From: Haemaphysalis longicornis
Taxonomy: Eukaryota; Arthropoda; Arachnida; Ixodida; Ixodidae
DNA: 64,000 bases
NCBI GenBank assembly: GCA_013339765.2
Contig: CM023450.1
Span: forward strand, 189,552,688-189,616,687
Reading direction: 5' to 3'
The translations under genes and the position numbers were made by a program. Below the pieces are notes generated by a model that was given only the letters and a program-made list of their open reading frames with translations, was not told the origin of the DNA and ran no database searches. Of this stretch, positions 23,879 to 35,641 are shown piece by piece. Position 1 is the first letter of the stretch. Each line of letters begins with the position of its first letter.

Positions 23879-24030
23879 TGAATGTACAACGAAACGAGAG
23901 ATCCGCCGAGACGGAAGGTCCAATCTAGGCTGAATGTCCACCGTGACGAAAAATTCGCCGCGACTGAAGTTTCAATCGAGCCTGAATGTCCATTGAGATG
24001 AAAGATCCACGGAAACTAAAGGTCCAACAG
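23879..24030. repeat. Three 52-bp tandem units (locus 1)
   Basis: Units start TGAATGT at 23879, 23931 and 23983, exactly 52 bp apart (the last is slightly short). Each has the pattern TGAATGTCCA-GA-GAAA-ATCCGCCG-GA-GGAAGGTCCAATCGAGCC with substitutions. The same 52-bp unit recurs at 41412-41515, so this is a dispersed minisatellite-bearing repeat. Confidence 0.85.
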
Positions 24031-24655
24031 TAAGACAGGTTTAGTGTGCTCATCCGGATAAAGCGGATAGAGATGGGTTCGAAGCAGTTGTGTAAACTTT
24101 TACCCCATCAAACGTAACTGACCGTTTTGACAATTTTCTTCGTCTTTTGCATGCAGGGGCCCTAATCTCGACCACACAAATTCCCAGGCAATTTGCCCTG
24201 CTTTTTTGCGTAAGCATAACGTAAGCAATCAGTGACGTAATGCACGTACAACTGCGACACCATGCAATGTAATCTGACGCTTCACTCATAAAGATCACAA
24301 CTAAGTTATCACATATCGCCCTTAAAAGATATAAAAACCCTTGGCATGTATATAAAAATTTAAACTGTAGCTGAGGTTGGCAAGGGAAACACAATTCTGC
24401 TGGCCAAAATTGGCGTCAACACCACAAGGCGATCGAGTAATGTTGATCCAAAAAGCAAGTGAAAGGGGGATGTTGAGCTAAAGACAATCACACAATCTTT
24501 TTTTACCATACCTATTTGTTTCTTTCAATGGCTTTTAGTAACATAGTTGAGCTTTATGTTCCAAAGCAAGCTTTGTTGCGTTATCACCTTTGCGGCCGTC
24601 ACCGTCACCACGCTATCGTCTGCTGCTATGTTACAAGTCTATGGCGTGACCACAT
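24031..24655. other. Intronic stretch, no feature recognised
   Basis: No genes or clear repeats were recognised between the 52-bp repeats and composite repeat R copy a. Confidence 0.4.
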
Positions 24656-25437
24656 AAAAAATTCCCCCGCATTTCCCCGAAGGGGAGTATGAGGAAGTGC
24701 GAAGCACGGGGTGATGCTATGACGGGGAGTTTGTTGAAGTTTGGTGGCATTTTGCCCGTTAGTTACATTAACACCCCCTCGTGATCACGTTCGGCTTAAC
24801 ACGCCTCGTTTGTCCCTCTGCGGAAATCTTGGTGAATTAACGTGTATGTTCGAGAGATGTTCGAGAGGGAATGTAATCACGCACACACACACACACACGC
24901 AAAGTAAAGTGAAACGACAGTATTTATTTCAGCACTTGTTTGTGTTGTCGTTGTATGCGACGGTCATTACGACCGCCTTGTGGTCGCTAAAGTGGACCGT
25001 TAAGGGTTGTTGCAGCCGCTATAACGCCGCTGAGTCGCCAACGCACGCCGCTGACGACGTAGTTTGAATGCGTTAAATATATAAGGCGCGTTACTAACAC
25101 TGATATCAGCGTCGCGTCCGTGGCTTAGTGGGTAGAGCGTCGCGCTGCGGCCGCAAAGTCCTCGGATCGAAACGTGGCGCCGGATGCTGTTTTTTTTTTA
25201 TATATAGTGTAGTGGCCTGGCTGGCGCGCCGAGAGAGGGTGTTGCGAGCTGGAGAGTAGTAAAGGGGCTTTAGGAGAGTAGGCGAGGGGGGAGAGGAGGC
25301 GTATGCAAGCGCCCTCACGCGTAGGAAATCCGGCGCCGTTGCTAGGCACGGTAGCTAGCTCCGTTGCTAGGCTGCGGACGGAGGACGGCGGTGGAAGCAG
25401 GAGTAGGCCCGACTAAGAAGTGCTTCGCACTTAAAAA
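24656..25437 (+). mobile_element. Composite repeat R, copy a (palindromic ends, tRNA-like core)
   Basis: The left end has an A-run and CCCCGAAGGGG, then AAGTGCGAAGCAC (24695-24707). The right end has GAAGTGCTTCGCACTT (25417-25432), its reverse complement, followed by an A-run. Inside is a tRNA-like block (25114-25187), then a T-run and TATATAGTGT. Copies b and c share this order (A-run, CCCCTCGCGAGGGG, palindromic word, GC-rich middle, tRNA-like block, TATATAGTGT, inverted palindromic word, A-run), with the word AAATGCAGAGCATTT instead. So it is a diverged member of the same family. A (CA)n run lies at 24880-24898. Confidence 0.6.
25114..25187 (+). repeat. tRNA-like block of repeat R copy a
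   Basis: This 74-nt segment has a 7-bp acceptor-like stem (GCGTCCG with CGGATGC, one G-U), a foldable D-arm (A-box TGGCTTAGTGGG), and an anticodon-like stem-loop with T33 and GCG at positions 34-36. The T-stem fails to pair around GGATCGAAACG (B-box-like). No CCA-proximal or terminator arrangement of a real gene is evident apart from a T-run at about 25191. I read it as a tRNA-derived Pol III promoter module, not a working tRNA. Confidence 0.6.
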
Positions 25438-26492
25438 GACGGCCGCGACCATCGCTTGTATGACGCATAGGAGCAGCGAAAATAGGGCCCCTGATAACCG
25501 TGGAGCGCACCGATGTCCCCGATACGCTAATTCGTCAAGCCCGACTTGAATCGGCGCTGTAATGAACCAAATAGTCCCTTTTCTTTGTTATTTTTCTCTT
25601 GAGTTCGATCATGTGACCTAGCAGCTTACTGGGACGAGTGTGGACAAACGCCATGCCTTGGGTGCCCTTTGTCGTGGAGAGGCTTGTACTTCCCTCTTAT
25701 GTAGTGGTTACGCTGAACAAATAATTTTTTTTATTGCCAAACATGAAAGTAAAATGCTGCATGTTATTTGTATGCTCCGTGATCGCTGACTTGGAAACAG
25801 TTGAAACAATTATTTCTTTAGGTAGAAAACATGCTGTAAACCGCGTGTCATGCGAAACTGCGCCTGCTGCACATTCACCGACATATCGCAGCAAATTCAC
25901 CCATATTTATTGCCTATTTTGCGGTAAAAGCAGCCGCCATTTCGAAGATGTTAAGTCACATTACGTCACTTTTACGCAGGCCGAAGTTACCAATGTGTGA
26001 CGCAATCGTTCCTTCCAACTCTTTGAACTACGTCATGCCTTCGCCGTCAATCATAGAGAGGGCGGGTATTATGAGCAGTATTGTTGTTCGATAGCAAAGA
26101 CAGGCCTTCGTTGTGATGTCAGGTGCATTTATTCTAGTTTTTCATTGCCGGCCAAGAATTATGCGCTGTCAGTAAAGAGAAATAAGGCAAACTTTAAATC
26201 TGGTGCCCGTAAACGACATAAAACGTCAAAATGACGAAGGCATGCACCACCGCTTTGTCAACCGGACGTACGTGACTAAGCTGAAAGCCAATCACGAAAG
26301 ACTTCCGGGAAATTTCCAGTTTCCCTGGGAATTTGTGCAGTCAGGAATAGGGCCCCTGGACTCAGTTTTGCGTCTATGTAACCTGCTCCACGTGGGCGTA
26401 CTGTCCGCGATATTCAGGTCAATTTCAGCAATATCGTTTGTCACTAAAGCAAACAATAAAGCTTCGTTTTCAGTACTGCAGTGCGTGAGAGC
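25438..26492. other. Intronic stretch, no feature recognised
   Basis: An AT-rich intron with no motif-bearing frame. It ends at the target duplication of the first SINE. Confidence 0.4.
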
Positions 26493-26507
26493 CTGATTCG
26501 TTGGGTT

Positions 26508-26750
26508 GTGCTGCAGAGCACGAGGTCACGGGTTCGATTCTCGGCCGCGGCGGCCGCTTTTCTGATGGAGGCGAAAAACAAAAATGCGCGTGTGTACGAG
26601 ATTTCGGCGCACGTTAAAGATCTCTAGGTGCTCAAAATTAGTCCGTAGCCCTCGACTATGGCGTGCCTCAGCGCCTGGGTTGCGTCGGGGAGTTAAATCC
26701 TACAATCAATCAATCAATAAATCAGTCAATCAATCGATCAGTCAATCAGT
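26508..26750 (+). mobile_element. tRNA-derived SINE, 5'-truncated copy
   Basis: The copy is bounded by a 15-bp target duplication with one mismatch: CTGATTCGTTGGGTT (26493-26507) and CTGATTGGTTGGGTT (26751-26765). It retains the B-box region (GGTTCGATTCTC) and the SINE body (GATTTCGGCGCACG, AAAGATC-C-AGGTG), and ends in an AATC-repeat tail. The A-box half of the head seen in the full copy at 29217 is missing. Confidence 0.9.
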
Positions 26751-26765
26751 CTGATTGGTTGGGTT

Positions 26766-27469
26766 CCTCACACAGTGTGGTCGCATCACTAAATGTACTT
26801 GATGATTGGCGTTAGAAAATCAAAACATTTAGATAATTAGCCGCATGGCAGAAAAACAGACTTCTTGCACTTGTAATTGTATTTCACATCAGCGCATGAT
26901 CTATCCCATTGAGCTGGCCGGCGCACTGTCAACACTTGATTCAAGTTTGGACGGGAATAAACGTGCAGGCAGAATCAGCTCGAGAGATGGCGGAATACGT
27001 ACTTGAATCGGTGCAGCATCAGCAACCAGCCCTGTCACTCTTTCGCTCCGTTACTTCAAATAGAGCTGTTCATTATTTTACAGTTGTGGTGAATTACATG
27101 GGCGGAAGGGCAAAAGTGATCCGAGTATGACAAACACGTTCAAATTGTTAAAATTTAGTTGAAACTGGAAATGTTCGCGCAAACAATTATGTGACACTTT
27201 GCGGACAGCTGGGGAGGGGGTGGAGAGGAGAGGCTACGGACCAATTGATGACGCCTCATTGATTTGAACATGCGCAACACTCGAGGTACATGTACGTTTT
27301 GCTTATGCTACTTTATCGTTCTGCTGCCTTGCTTTTACTTCATGGAAAAAGCGACTGTCGTTGCAAGGAATCAAGCGGAAAATTTCTGTTCAAAAGTGCA
27401 GTACCTTATTCATACACTGAGCTGCCATATTCTAGAGATAAAACGGTTTCAAATGACTGTTATATAAAT
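26766..27469. other. Intronic stretch, no feature recognised
   Basis: No gene recognised. A 24-bp word at 27198-27221 recurs at 28668-28691 (see findings). Confidence 0.4.
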
Positions 27470-27715
27470 GATTGATTGAATATGGGGTTTAACGCACCGA
27501 TGCGACACAGGCGATGAGGCGCGCCGTAGTGGAGGGCTCCGGATTCATTTTGACCGCCTGGGGACCTTTAACGTGCGCCAAAATCTCGAGCAAATGGTTT
27601 TTTTTTTTTTTTGGATTTCACGCCCATTTGAAAAGTTGCCGTCGCGGCTGGTAATCGACCTCGCGTTCTTGTTCTCAGCTGGACAACGCCGTAGCAACTG
27701 AGGCACCACGGCGGG
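27470..27715 (-). mobile_element. tRNA-derived SINE, minus strand
   Basis: Read on the minus strand it starts CCGCCGTGGTGCCTCAGTTG (A-box-like), has GGTCGATTACC as B-box and the same body as the copies at 26508 and 29217, and ends in the CAATCA tail. A 16-18 bp T-run (plus strand about 27596-27613) expands the middle. A flanking duplication TTATATAAAT (27460-27469) / TTATATTAAT (27716-27725) matches at 9 of 10 positions. Confidence 0.85.
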
Positions 27716-27725
27716 TTATATTAAT

Positions 27726-29205
27726 TCATTTCGTATATCAATCTTTGGAAAGGCAGCAATGCCGCTGCACTATCCTGAGCTCCCCATCGAAGGGTCACAC
27801 CAATCCGTGACTTCATTTTCGGACAATCATTGAACTGCTTGGTGAAAGAGGAGCCCATGAAGAGTGCCGGGAACATTTCACACGCGAAGAGAAAAGCGCG
27901 TTGTAATTTTAAGAATACTAAACCACTTAGTTAATGGGTTGCTAAGTGGTAACAAACTGCTTTTTTAATCTTTTTATCTTCTGTTTGCGTTTGCCAAAAT
28001 TGGGGCAAATAAACATCGTTTTCAACGTTTATGCAGATGCTAACGCGGTGTTTAGGTTTTGAAGTCCCCAAGAAGAAAAAAAAATACAAATACCAGGCGG
28101 GGGTCCGCGTCGGCCCCAACAACTGCAGCCGTGACACGAAGTGACGCAAACTCATCTTGCGATGTAATGGACGACGACCAAGATTTTACAGTTCATGCAT
28201 ACGCACCGCGGTTTGTGTAAAGGATTTTTTCTAGGAAATACTTTAGTGCACTTCACAACAAGTATGCGTCAGAATATAGTTATTGCAGTTTATTTCTGAG
28301 AATTTTTCCGGTTTCGGTTTCGCCGTGAAACACGCCCCTGGTTTCTATCGATATCTGTGATCCCGCATTAGACACTCTTCAGGAGTCACAGTGACTTCCT
28401 GATCGCGTGTTTTTGACTTGAGAGACGGGCCTGATAGGCCTTCTGTCACGGTTTGTAGCGAGCAAGTATCGTTTCATATAATTGACCTACGACGCTTCGC
28501 CGTACGCTACATATGCCCACGGGACGGGTACGCTTGTACAAAATTTTAAACACAATAAAAGCGAAGGAATGTACGTAATAAGGAAATAAAACCAACTGAT
28601 GTTCTTAGCGTAAACCGTAAAAACTTTTCAGAGGTTGAAATAGCAGACCGCTATTGAGGACAACCATTTTGCGGACAGCTGGGGAGGGGGTTCCACAATA
28701 CTGCCCGAAGAATTGTAATAGCTTCTGATCAGATATTTGGGGGCTCTAAGTGCTGCAATCCAACAAGTAAACAGCAATGTCCAATATGAGGGGGTGGTCC
28801 TCGACATATATACTTGTTATTTGTAAGTATCGTTGCATGTTCCCGTAGCCTAATATGATGACGCACGTAGTAAGTGGAACCTACTGTGCTGGTTCAAATC
28901 TCGTTTTTTTATTGGGGCCCATGTTGAATTGGCCGAGTGGCCGTGGCCACGGCCTATAATACGAAAAAGAGATGTAGGTGAAATTCGTTGGTGCGGAAAA
29001 GACGTCCCGCGGGTCACCATCTCCGATAAACAAGAGCACCGGAGTTCCGCCACTACGTCCACTTCGGCTCGGCCTTCCTCACTGCATAAAACGATACTTG
29101 TTAAGTTGAACCGGTAGAAAGAGGTTTATCCGCCCAACTTTGCAGTCAACAACATGTGAATAGCGGATCATGGTGATTTATGTAGTACGACTAATGCGGG
29201 ATCAC
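27726..29205. other. Intronic stretch, few weak repeat traces
   Basis: No gene recognised. A B-box-like GGTTCAAATCTCG near 28893-28905, followed by a T-run, may be another decayed SINE head. The rest shows nothing I can name. Confidence 0.35.
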
Positions 29206-29216
29206 AGAAAATTTTT

Positions 29217-29482
29217 GCACCCGCCGCGGTGGCTCAGTGGCTAAGGAGTTGCGCTGCTGAGCACGAGGTCGCGGGTTCGATTCCCGGCCGCGGCGGCCGC
29301 TTTTCTGATGGAGGCGAAAAGCAAGAACGCCCGTGTGTACGAGATTTCGGCGCACGATAAAGATCCCCAGGTGGTCAAAATTAATCCGGAGCCCTCCACT
29401 ACGGCGCGCCTCATCGTCCGCGTTGCGTCGGCGCGTTAAACCCCACAATCAATCAATCAATCAATTGATCAATCAATCAATC
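29217..29482 (+). mobile_element. tRNA-derived SINE, full-length copy
   Basis: The head begins CCGCCGCGGTGGCTCAGTGG with A-box TGGCTCAGTGGC (29230-29241) and B-box GGTTCGATTCC (29274-29284). The body GGCCGCTTTTCTGATGGAGG-GAAAA follows, then a CAATCAATCAAT tail. The flanks duplicate AGAAAATTTTT (29206-29216) and AGAAATTTTTT (from 29483). This is an RNA polymerase III type retroposon that depends on a LINE partner. The head sequence resembles SINEs common in hard-tick transcripts, from general knowledge, not a search. Confidence 0.93.
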
Positions 29483-29818
29483 AGAAATTTTTTTAAATTA
29501 TGGACCTATTGCACGGTAGAACGGAAACCGAAACTAGCTCTAACTCCTCCAACATAAACCAAAAAACTTCAGTCTAACGATTTTAGTTCATGCCAATACC
29601 ACTAAAGTTTGTACTAAAAAAAAAAGAAGCATTGACAAAAACGCAATAGTGCATGCATGAAGTTTGGGGCGTTAAAATTGCCCAATAGTAGTGCAAGACA
29701 AGTTCGCCTCATAGGAAACGCCACGGCAAATGGAAAGGAGTATGCAGAAATCACATCGCCCTGGAATTTATTTTTGTACTCATAAGTTAACGCAAATGCG
29801 CTCACATTCAGGGTGTCG

Positions 29819-31306
29819 AAACGAAATAAAACCCGGAAACGAAAAACGAAAAAGAAACGGTATTTTTGGCCGGAACGAAAACCAAAACGTAACGATATTT
29901 ATTATTTCATTCAGGAGCGAAACCGAAATTTTTTGTTTCGGTTTTCGGTTTGAGTGGTAATTTCAAGTATCTGACGATTTATTTCAATCGCCCTGTAGCG
30001 AGGTTGGGAGATCGACGCCGATTCGCGGATATTAAACCGTCTTTTTTCTCGCGGCACCCTCTCCCATTCGGCAGGCTTGCTGCGTCCTTCCATCTCTCTG
30101 TCTGTGCCGATAGGCGCAGTGTTGAGTACACTGCGTAATCATCGCACGCGTCTGGCTGCGACGCAGGCGTCTTTGCATTATTTATTGATTTATTTTTAAA
30201 ATACCCACATTTTACCTACGGCATTGCTTAGGTGCTGTGACACACGTAGACACGAATGTTCCAAAGCACGACATACGAACAAGGAAGAAAAAAAGCCTTT
30301 GGCGTGAAGAACAGCATACATAACTAGAAGCGCAAGCATAACATTACAGCCACATACTCAATGCACACAGCTACAAGTCATGTTGCACTTGTAGGCAAGT
30401 GCTGGCAGAGCACAGCGGAAAACATTTCATAGGGAGCGGAAGCGACAGTGGTGGGCAAGGCTTTCCTATATTTCACAGTTTTAAGAAAAACACCTATGAA
30501 ATGCGGATGTGCGCCATTATACTCACCATTTTTGTGATGTTACGCTTCGTCTGGTTGTATATAGGGGGGCTGATTTTAAATTCGACGTTGGTATATTGCG
30601 ACTTCCTCCCATAAAATCTATTTCAGGATTAAAAACAGGAGGTTTACAGTGTTTTATAAGGCAGTCTGTTTTAAACGTTTAACGATGGCATTACAACTAA
30701 ACGAGTTATGAACAATGCCTAGAGCCGGAATTTTATTCGGCTCCAAATTAGTCATGAGAATTTAAATTTTTGGGTTTCAGACCAAGGCGCCGTACTCGAA
30801 AATTGAACGTACGCTCGGAGCAGGTGGTTTTCTGAAAGCTCGGAGAGTTCGCACCTGAAAATTGTATTCTTCACCCCAATAGGGCGCCCCAAAAGAAACA
30901 GCGCGCGATAATTTTTCATCTACGACGGCGTCTCAATCAAACCTTAGTGTCAGGTTGACGACTGACGGAGTGCAGTTTCCGGGTACCAAGGTGGAAGCGT
31001 CATTTGCAGCTCGCCATCAAAAGGTGTATGACAAGGAGTGCCTAAGTGTCCTCGGATCTTTATGTCTAGTTCAGCTATTCAAAGAATACTTTTACTAAAA
31101 AATGAAGAAGCATCACTCCAGTTTTTAATTTCATATTTCGCAATGTTTTTAAAGAGAATTCCATAAACCTGTCGTGTTCAATCCCGGATCATTATGAACC
31201 GTTACCAACCATTATTTTTTGCCTTCCGGAACTGAAATGGGACGGAACTTTTATTTATGGAACGAAACCGAAAGCAGAACGAAAAACATTTCGTTCCGAC
31301 ATCCTG
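29819..31306. mobile_element. Non-autonomous hAT-like element
   Basis: Terminal inverted repeats are CAGGGTGTCGAAACGAAAT at the left and ATTTCGTTCCGACATCCTG at the right: 17 of 19 bases match after inversion, starting with the CAGGG typical of hAT ends. The flanks CTCACATT and CTCAGAGT agree at 6 of 8, suggesting an aged 8-bp target duplication. Subterminal GAAACGAAA/TTTCGGTTTC words repeat near both ends. No transposase was found. An AATAAATAA-type 3' end of a minus-strand LINE may lie inside from about 30180. Confidence 0.75.
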
Positions 31307-33392
31307 CTCAGAGTAGTCAAAACCTGGTTCATAGGGCGGCAGACTTTGATCAGTGCAACTAATATCACAATCTTTTAAAATCCCTTCAGTGTTCTTTTAT
31401 AGAGTCCTTGAAGTGAATTCTACCTTCTGTTCGTAAATGCATTGCATAGACTCATCGCTTATCCGGTCGATAAAGCAGCATTTAATTTATAAAACCCAAA
31501 AGGAAAAATAATAGCCATGTGACATTAGCGGAGGGCGTAGCCACTACAGCACTTGTCGAGGGCACGTCTTGCGATGGAATAGAACCATGCCCATGATTTT
31601 ACCTTAATGTACCGTCGATTCTTTTTCAATGTTATGTTTTTTTCAGAAAAAAATTTTAGTACTATTGTCCCTTATTAGTTGTAGTAGTTGTTCCTTATTT
31701 TTGCAGAGTTGTTCAAACCCGTTTCTGTTTTGGTTCACCGCAAAAATCATGCTTGGCGCCCAACGTTATCGCTGATTGGCTGTCGTTGTCGGCTGCATGA
31801 TAAGCCAGACAAGGCTGCAAGCCCCGCTTAGAATTTTAACGTTCACTAGCCAAGCCGTACGTAGTGGTTGCTCGCCCTCCGCGCACTCGGAGAGGCTTAA
31901 CTGCGACGCGCTACTCCCTAAACTTCGGACCTTGCCTGGCTCGTCCCTGGGTCGTAAGAGGAACGTTCGCAAGAGGCCAACAGTCCGTGGATTCGGCACT
32001 GTGCCTGCAAGCTGTCGGTGATATGTCAACACTAGGCCAACGGGAACTCACCAGCACGTAGTTGTCTGTCCGCACGCAGTCTCCAAACCCGCTCTGAATG
32101 CAATGATCGTTGCAGCGCAAAATAGTGACTGCAGTAGAGAAAAAATCACGTATACAAAAAGAAATAAACTGCCAAAAGAAATTTTAACATCAGATTCCAA
32201 CCTGATCCTCCGATTCACTGCATCTAGTGCTTCTTACCACTCGCCCATGCCACATTTTCTTCTTTACTGCATGAAAAACGTGCAGTTATTTTACAATACA
32301 AAAGTTAGCAGTCATCCACGAGGAATAGGACCACAGCAGCTACAATAAGGTGGTTGTCAAATCTTCAGCAAGCAGACACGCGCATCTAACAGGTGCAGCC
32401 ACTCTCGTGGGTTACTTTCTGCCTCATAGAGCCTCTGCACCAGCGCAGCTTGGTGCAAAAACTTTGTTGGGCGGGGGTGTTCCGCATTCCGAACAGTCTT
32501 GCGGCACTTAAGCTATGCAATCCCGTCACAAAAAATATATAATAGGGCACTCCAGTATCTCTAAAAGGCAAGAACCGCATTAACATTTCTTCGCGAAAAA
32601 TCCCATAAGAACACCGCATCACGGCCCAAAACCAAGCAACAATTATCGGTTTCTAGTTGATATAAGTGGCACTGATTAGAGCAAGAGATAGACATTCATT
32701 TGTCGCACAACCATGTTTTCACAAATCTTCTCGTGGCTCAGTTTTACCTGAGCGAATGATTTGCGATGGACTGGCGGCAGCTGGTCTACTGCCGGTCGGA
32801 GAATCGGCCAGCCGCGCAGCAGTCGCAGTCAAACTAAGCCTACAAGAGTAAGCGTCATTCGAAACGTCATAGAAAATCGGCAGAGAGGATGCAGAGACGG
32901 GGACAGCAATTTCAAATGGATTTTTCTAATAATAAAGTAGCGTAAACGCACGCTGAATGGTGGACACCTGGCCTAGGGATTCCAGAAAACCATTTCCGAA
33001 AGTAATCCCGCCATGTTTACAAATCACCTCACAGTAGCTTTAAGCTAACTCGACTTACATACACAAGGTGATGTGCATGGCACGACGTAACAGGTGGTCC
33101 GCAGACGTTTTGCTGTCTTTCCGTTTGTGTATATTCCTCCTTTCCGCGAAAAAAATCCGTTCTCCGTCACATTCGAACGCTTGAAGAATTTCGCAGGTAT
33201 TCGCAACTGTCAGCCAACGCCATGGCCAACAGAAATCGCGCAGGTATTGCCGTCCGCTGAACCATCGAGTACGTGCTCAGACGTCACACAGACCGCTTCA
33301 AACGTAGCGCCGCCATCCTACCACAAATATGTGCCTTTGTCTTTTACAAGAACTTGACAAAAACGAATCGCGAAGCTTCGTCGTGGAGCTGC
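31307..33392. other. Intronic stretch, no feature recognised
   Basis: Several 60-90 residue chance frames occur but none has a recognisable motif. No clear repeats or RNA genes. Confidence 0.4.
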
Positions 33393-34244
33393 AAAAAAAA
33401 CATCCCCCTCGCGAGGGGCACGATCAAATGCAGAGCATTTCCGCGGGGGGCGCGCCTGCAAGTCGTATGGATTACGTATTGGTTGTTGTTGTAATTGTTG
33501 TCTTCCAGCGTAGACATTGTCGATGAAGTCGCTGGGTGAAACGTGAAACGTTGCGCGTGAACCCCCCCGCGCGGCTATGACCGACGTGGAGCGGCTATGA
33601 CGCAACGTGGCGCGGCTATGACGCAACACAATCCAACACAATCCACTTTAATCCAATCCAATCCAAATCCAAACCAAGCCAAGCCAATTCAAGCCAATCC
33701 AATCGAATTCGATCCAATGCCCCTCGCGAGAGAGGGTTATAGCGCCGAAATCGCGCCACCACACGAAAGCGTGATGTTGACGTCACGATCACGCCACAGA
33801 TGTTAGCGACCGGAGCACGCGCGACCGACATATGTGGTTTAAAGCGCGAACCGACCGCGGGCGAGAGAAGCGCGATGCGAGCGCCCCACCTGTTTCTTGC
33901 GCGCGAACCGAATGTTATCAGCGCGAACCCAACGCGGCGAGAGAGGGCGTTGCGAGCGGAGAGAAGGCGAGAGGGGGACGCGTGGGAGAGGGCGCACCTG
34001 TGGCCGAGCGGTTGAATGAGGTCAAGGATATAAGCGTGTTCGGTAACCTTCCATTTTGTGTCGGCTTTGTGGTGCAGTGGGTAGATTAGAGTACCATGTA
34101 CCTTGCGTTCCACCCGCAGAGTCGTTGGTTCGAAACCTGGCGCCGGTGAAGTATTATTTTTTATATAGTGTCGGGGGAGCGATGCGGACTACGGACGCCA
34201 ACGCGGGTGACATCGTGAGTTACTGAAATGCTCTGCATTTAAAA
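33393..34244 (+). mobile_element. Composite repeat R, copy b
   Basis: The left end is an A-run, CCCCTCGCGAGGGG and AAATGCAGAGCATTTC (33426-33441). The right end is GAAATGCTCTGCATTT (34225-34240), a perfect 16-bp inversion, then AAAA. The interior holds repeats of GCGGCTATGAC-CAACGTG (about 33565-33630), an AATCC/CCAAG pentamer-like tract (33630-33720), GCGAGAGAG-rich sequence, and a tRNA-like block with A-box TGGTGCAGTGGG (34070) and B-box GGTTCGAAACC (34127-34137). Copy c is nearly identical over most of its length by eye. The tRNA-like block suggests Pol III transcription, while inverted ends suggest a DNA-transposon-like or foldback origin. Confidence 0.7.
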
Positions 34245-34948
34245 GAACGCAGTACGTTTTTCCTGAGCCGCACTCCCAACACCGTAATAGTCGGTGGCTG
34301 GGAAATTGAGATCGGAAAGCAACACTTTTGTAGAAGGGTGGCGTATTTCCACTGCATTGTCGCCGTTGGGGTCAATATCGTACCGTTATTTAACGTACTC
34401 AGTTTCTCCAAGCAGGTCAAAGATCACCAAAGAACCAAACTAAGACTTCCAGGCTTTATCCATTCACTCTGGTAAGACCAGTATTGCGCGCAGCCTTGCG
34501 CAGGGGCAAAAGGCGATACAGTAAAATGGGGCAATTTCTGATATTTATTAATAGGTAGGCTCCCTGGTAGAAAGTGTTAAATTATCGGAATGGCTTAAAG
34601 GCAACATGTGCACTCCCGCAAACGCAACTAAATTATAAATGAAAATAGGAAAGTCCACAATTGAGCAAGTGAATATTCCCAAATTTCATTTACGCTTGCC
34701 TAAGTGCTGCACGTGTCCATGCGGAGGGAAGGAACTTGAGTTCGTTCGTAAGAAGATATTTTTAGATAGGCGGTTGGTGCGTTCTTGCTAAGGGTAAGAA
34801 ATCTCGCACACACGAACACAGGCACGTACAGGCATAAGGAGAACCCAGGTGATCCGCAAAAATGTTTTTTGTGGGTGTTCGCTCGATACGACAGTGATAG
34901 CATATACCTGGAAAACTAGCCATTTCACCTTCGTCAAGCTGTTGTTCG
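34245..34948. other. Intronic stretch, no feature recognised
   Basis: Nothing recognised between repeat R copy b and the target duplication of hAT copy 2. Confidence 0.4.
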
Positions 34949-35164
34949 GTAATAACTAGAGGCCGGATTTTTAGGCACTAAAAAAGCACGTTTTAGGCGC
35001 CAAAAATAGGCGGCAAAAACAACGTTTTAGGCACTAAAAAGAATAAAATAGGCGCAATAAATTTTTAGATAAATGCTAATAATTTGAAGTGAAGACGTGA
35101 GCGAACTGTAAGCACGACAGGAAATCCAAAAATGTCATTGCTATGAGGCCACAATGGCAGTAAC

Positions 35165-35600
35165 AGTTCAATTCAATTCAATTCAATTCTTTATTTTTCT
35201 CTCATAACAAGTTCTATACATTGACCGTGGACGTGGAATTGCCCCGTAATACCTCTGGGCTAATGGCGATCAATTGGCTTAATTTCACAAGCGCATTGCT
35301 TACATACATGTTCAGATGCGAAAGTCACTCAAGCGTCGCATATTGTGAAACAGGCAGGAGAAGCAATACTTGAAATATGGTAATACTGATTTATAAAAGC
35401 GCAAAGTTATGTCTGCTGACGCAATTAAATTACAATAAGCAAGAAAAAAATTAATGCAAGATAGACAAGGTTTGTTAAGAAATTAACATGTTGTTACGTG
35501 AGAACTTACGTACAAACTTTAGCAATTTTCTACAGGTACCTTAATTATACAGGCAAGACCTTTCAACACTGCCAAATACACATACGCTCATCCGAAATAT
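35165..35600 (-). mobile_element. LINE 3'-end fragment inside hAT copy 2
   Basis: Read on the minus strand, AAATAAAG is followed by four GAATT-like units (plus 35169-35190: TTCAATTCAATTCAATTC). This resembles the AATAAAG plus pentamer tail of LINE A. No coding sequence is left, and the 5' limit is a guess. Confidence 0.45.
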
Positions 35601-35641
35601 AAATATTAAGAATTGTGTTTGGAGAGAACACGGAACCTAGT

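Noticed and set aside
23525..23941. 138-residue minus-strand ORF as a gene
   Set aside because: It overlaps the 52-bp tandem array and competing frames on the other strand, with no motif.
25114..25187. Functional tRNA gene (anticodon-like GCG)
   Set aside because: Acceptor, D and anticodon arms can fold, but the T-stem does not pair and the block recurs inside repeat R, so it is a tRNA-derived module.
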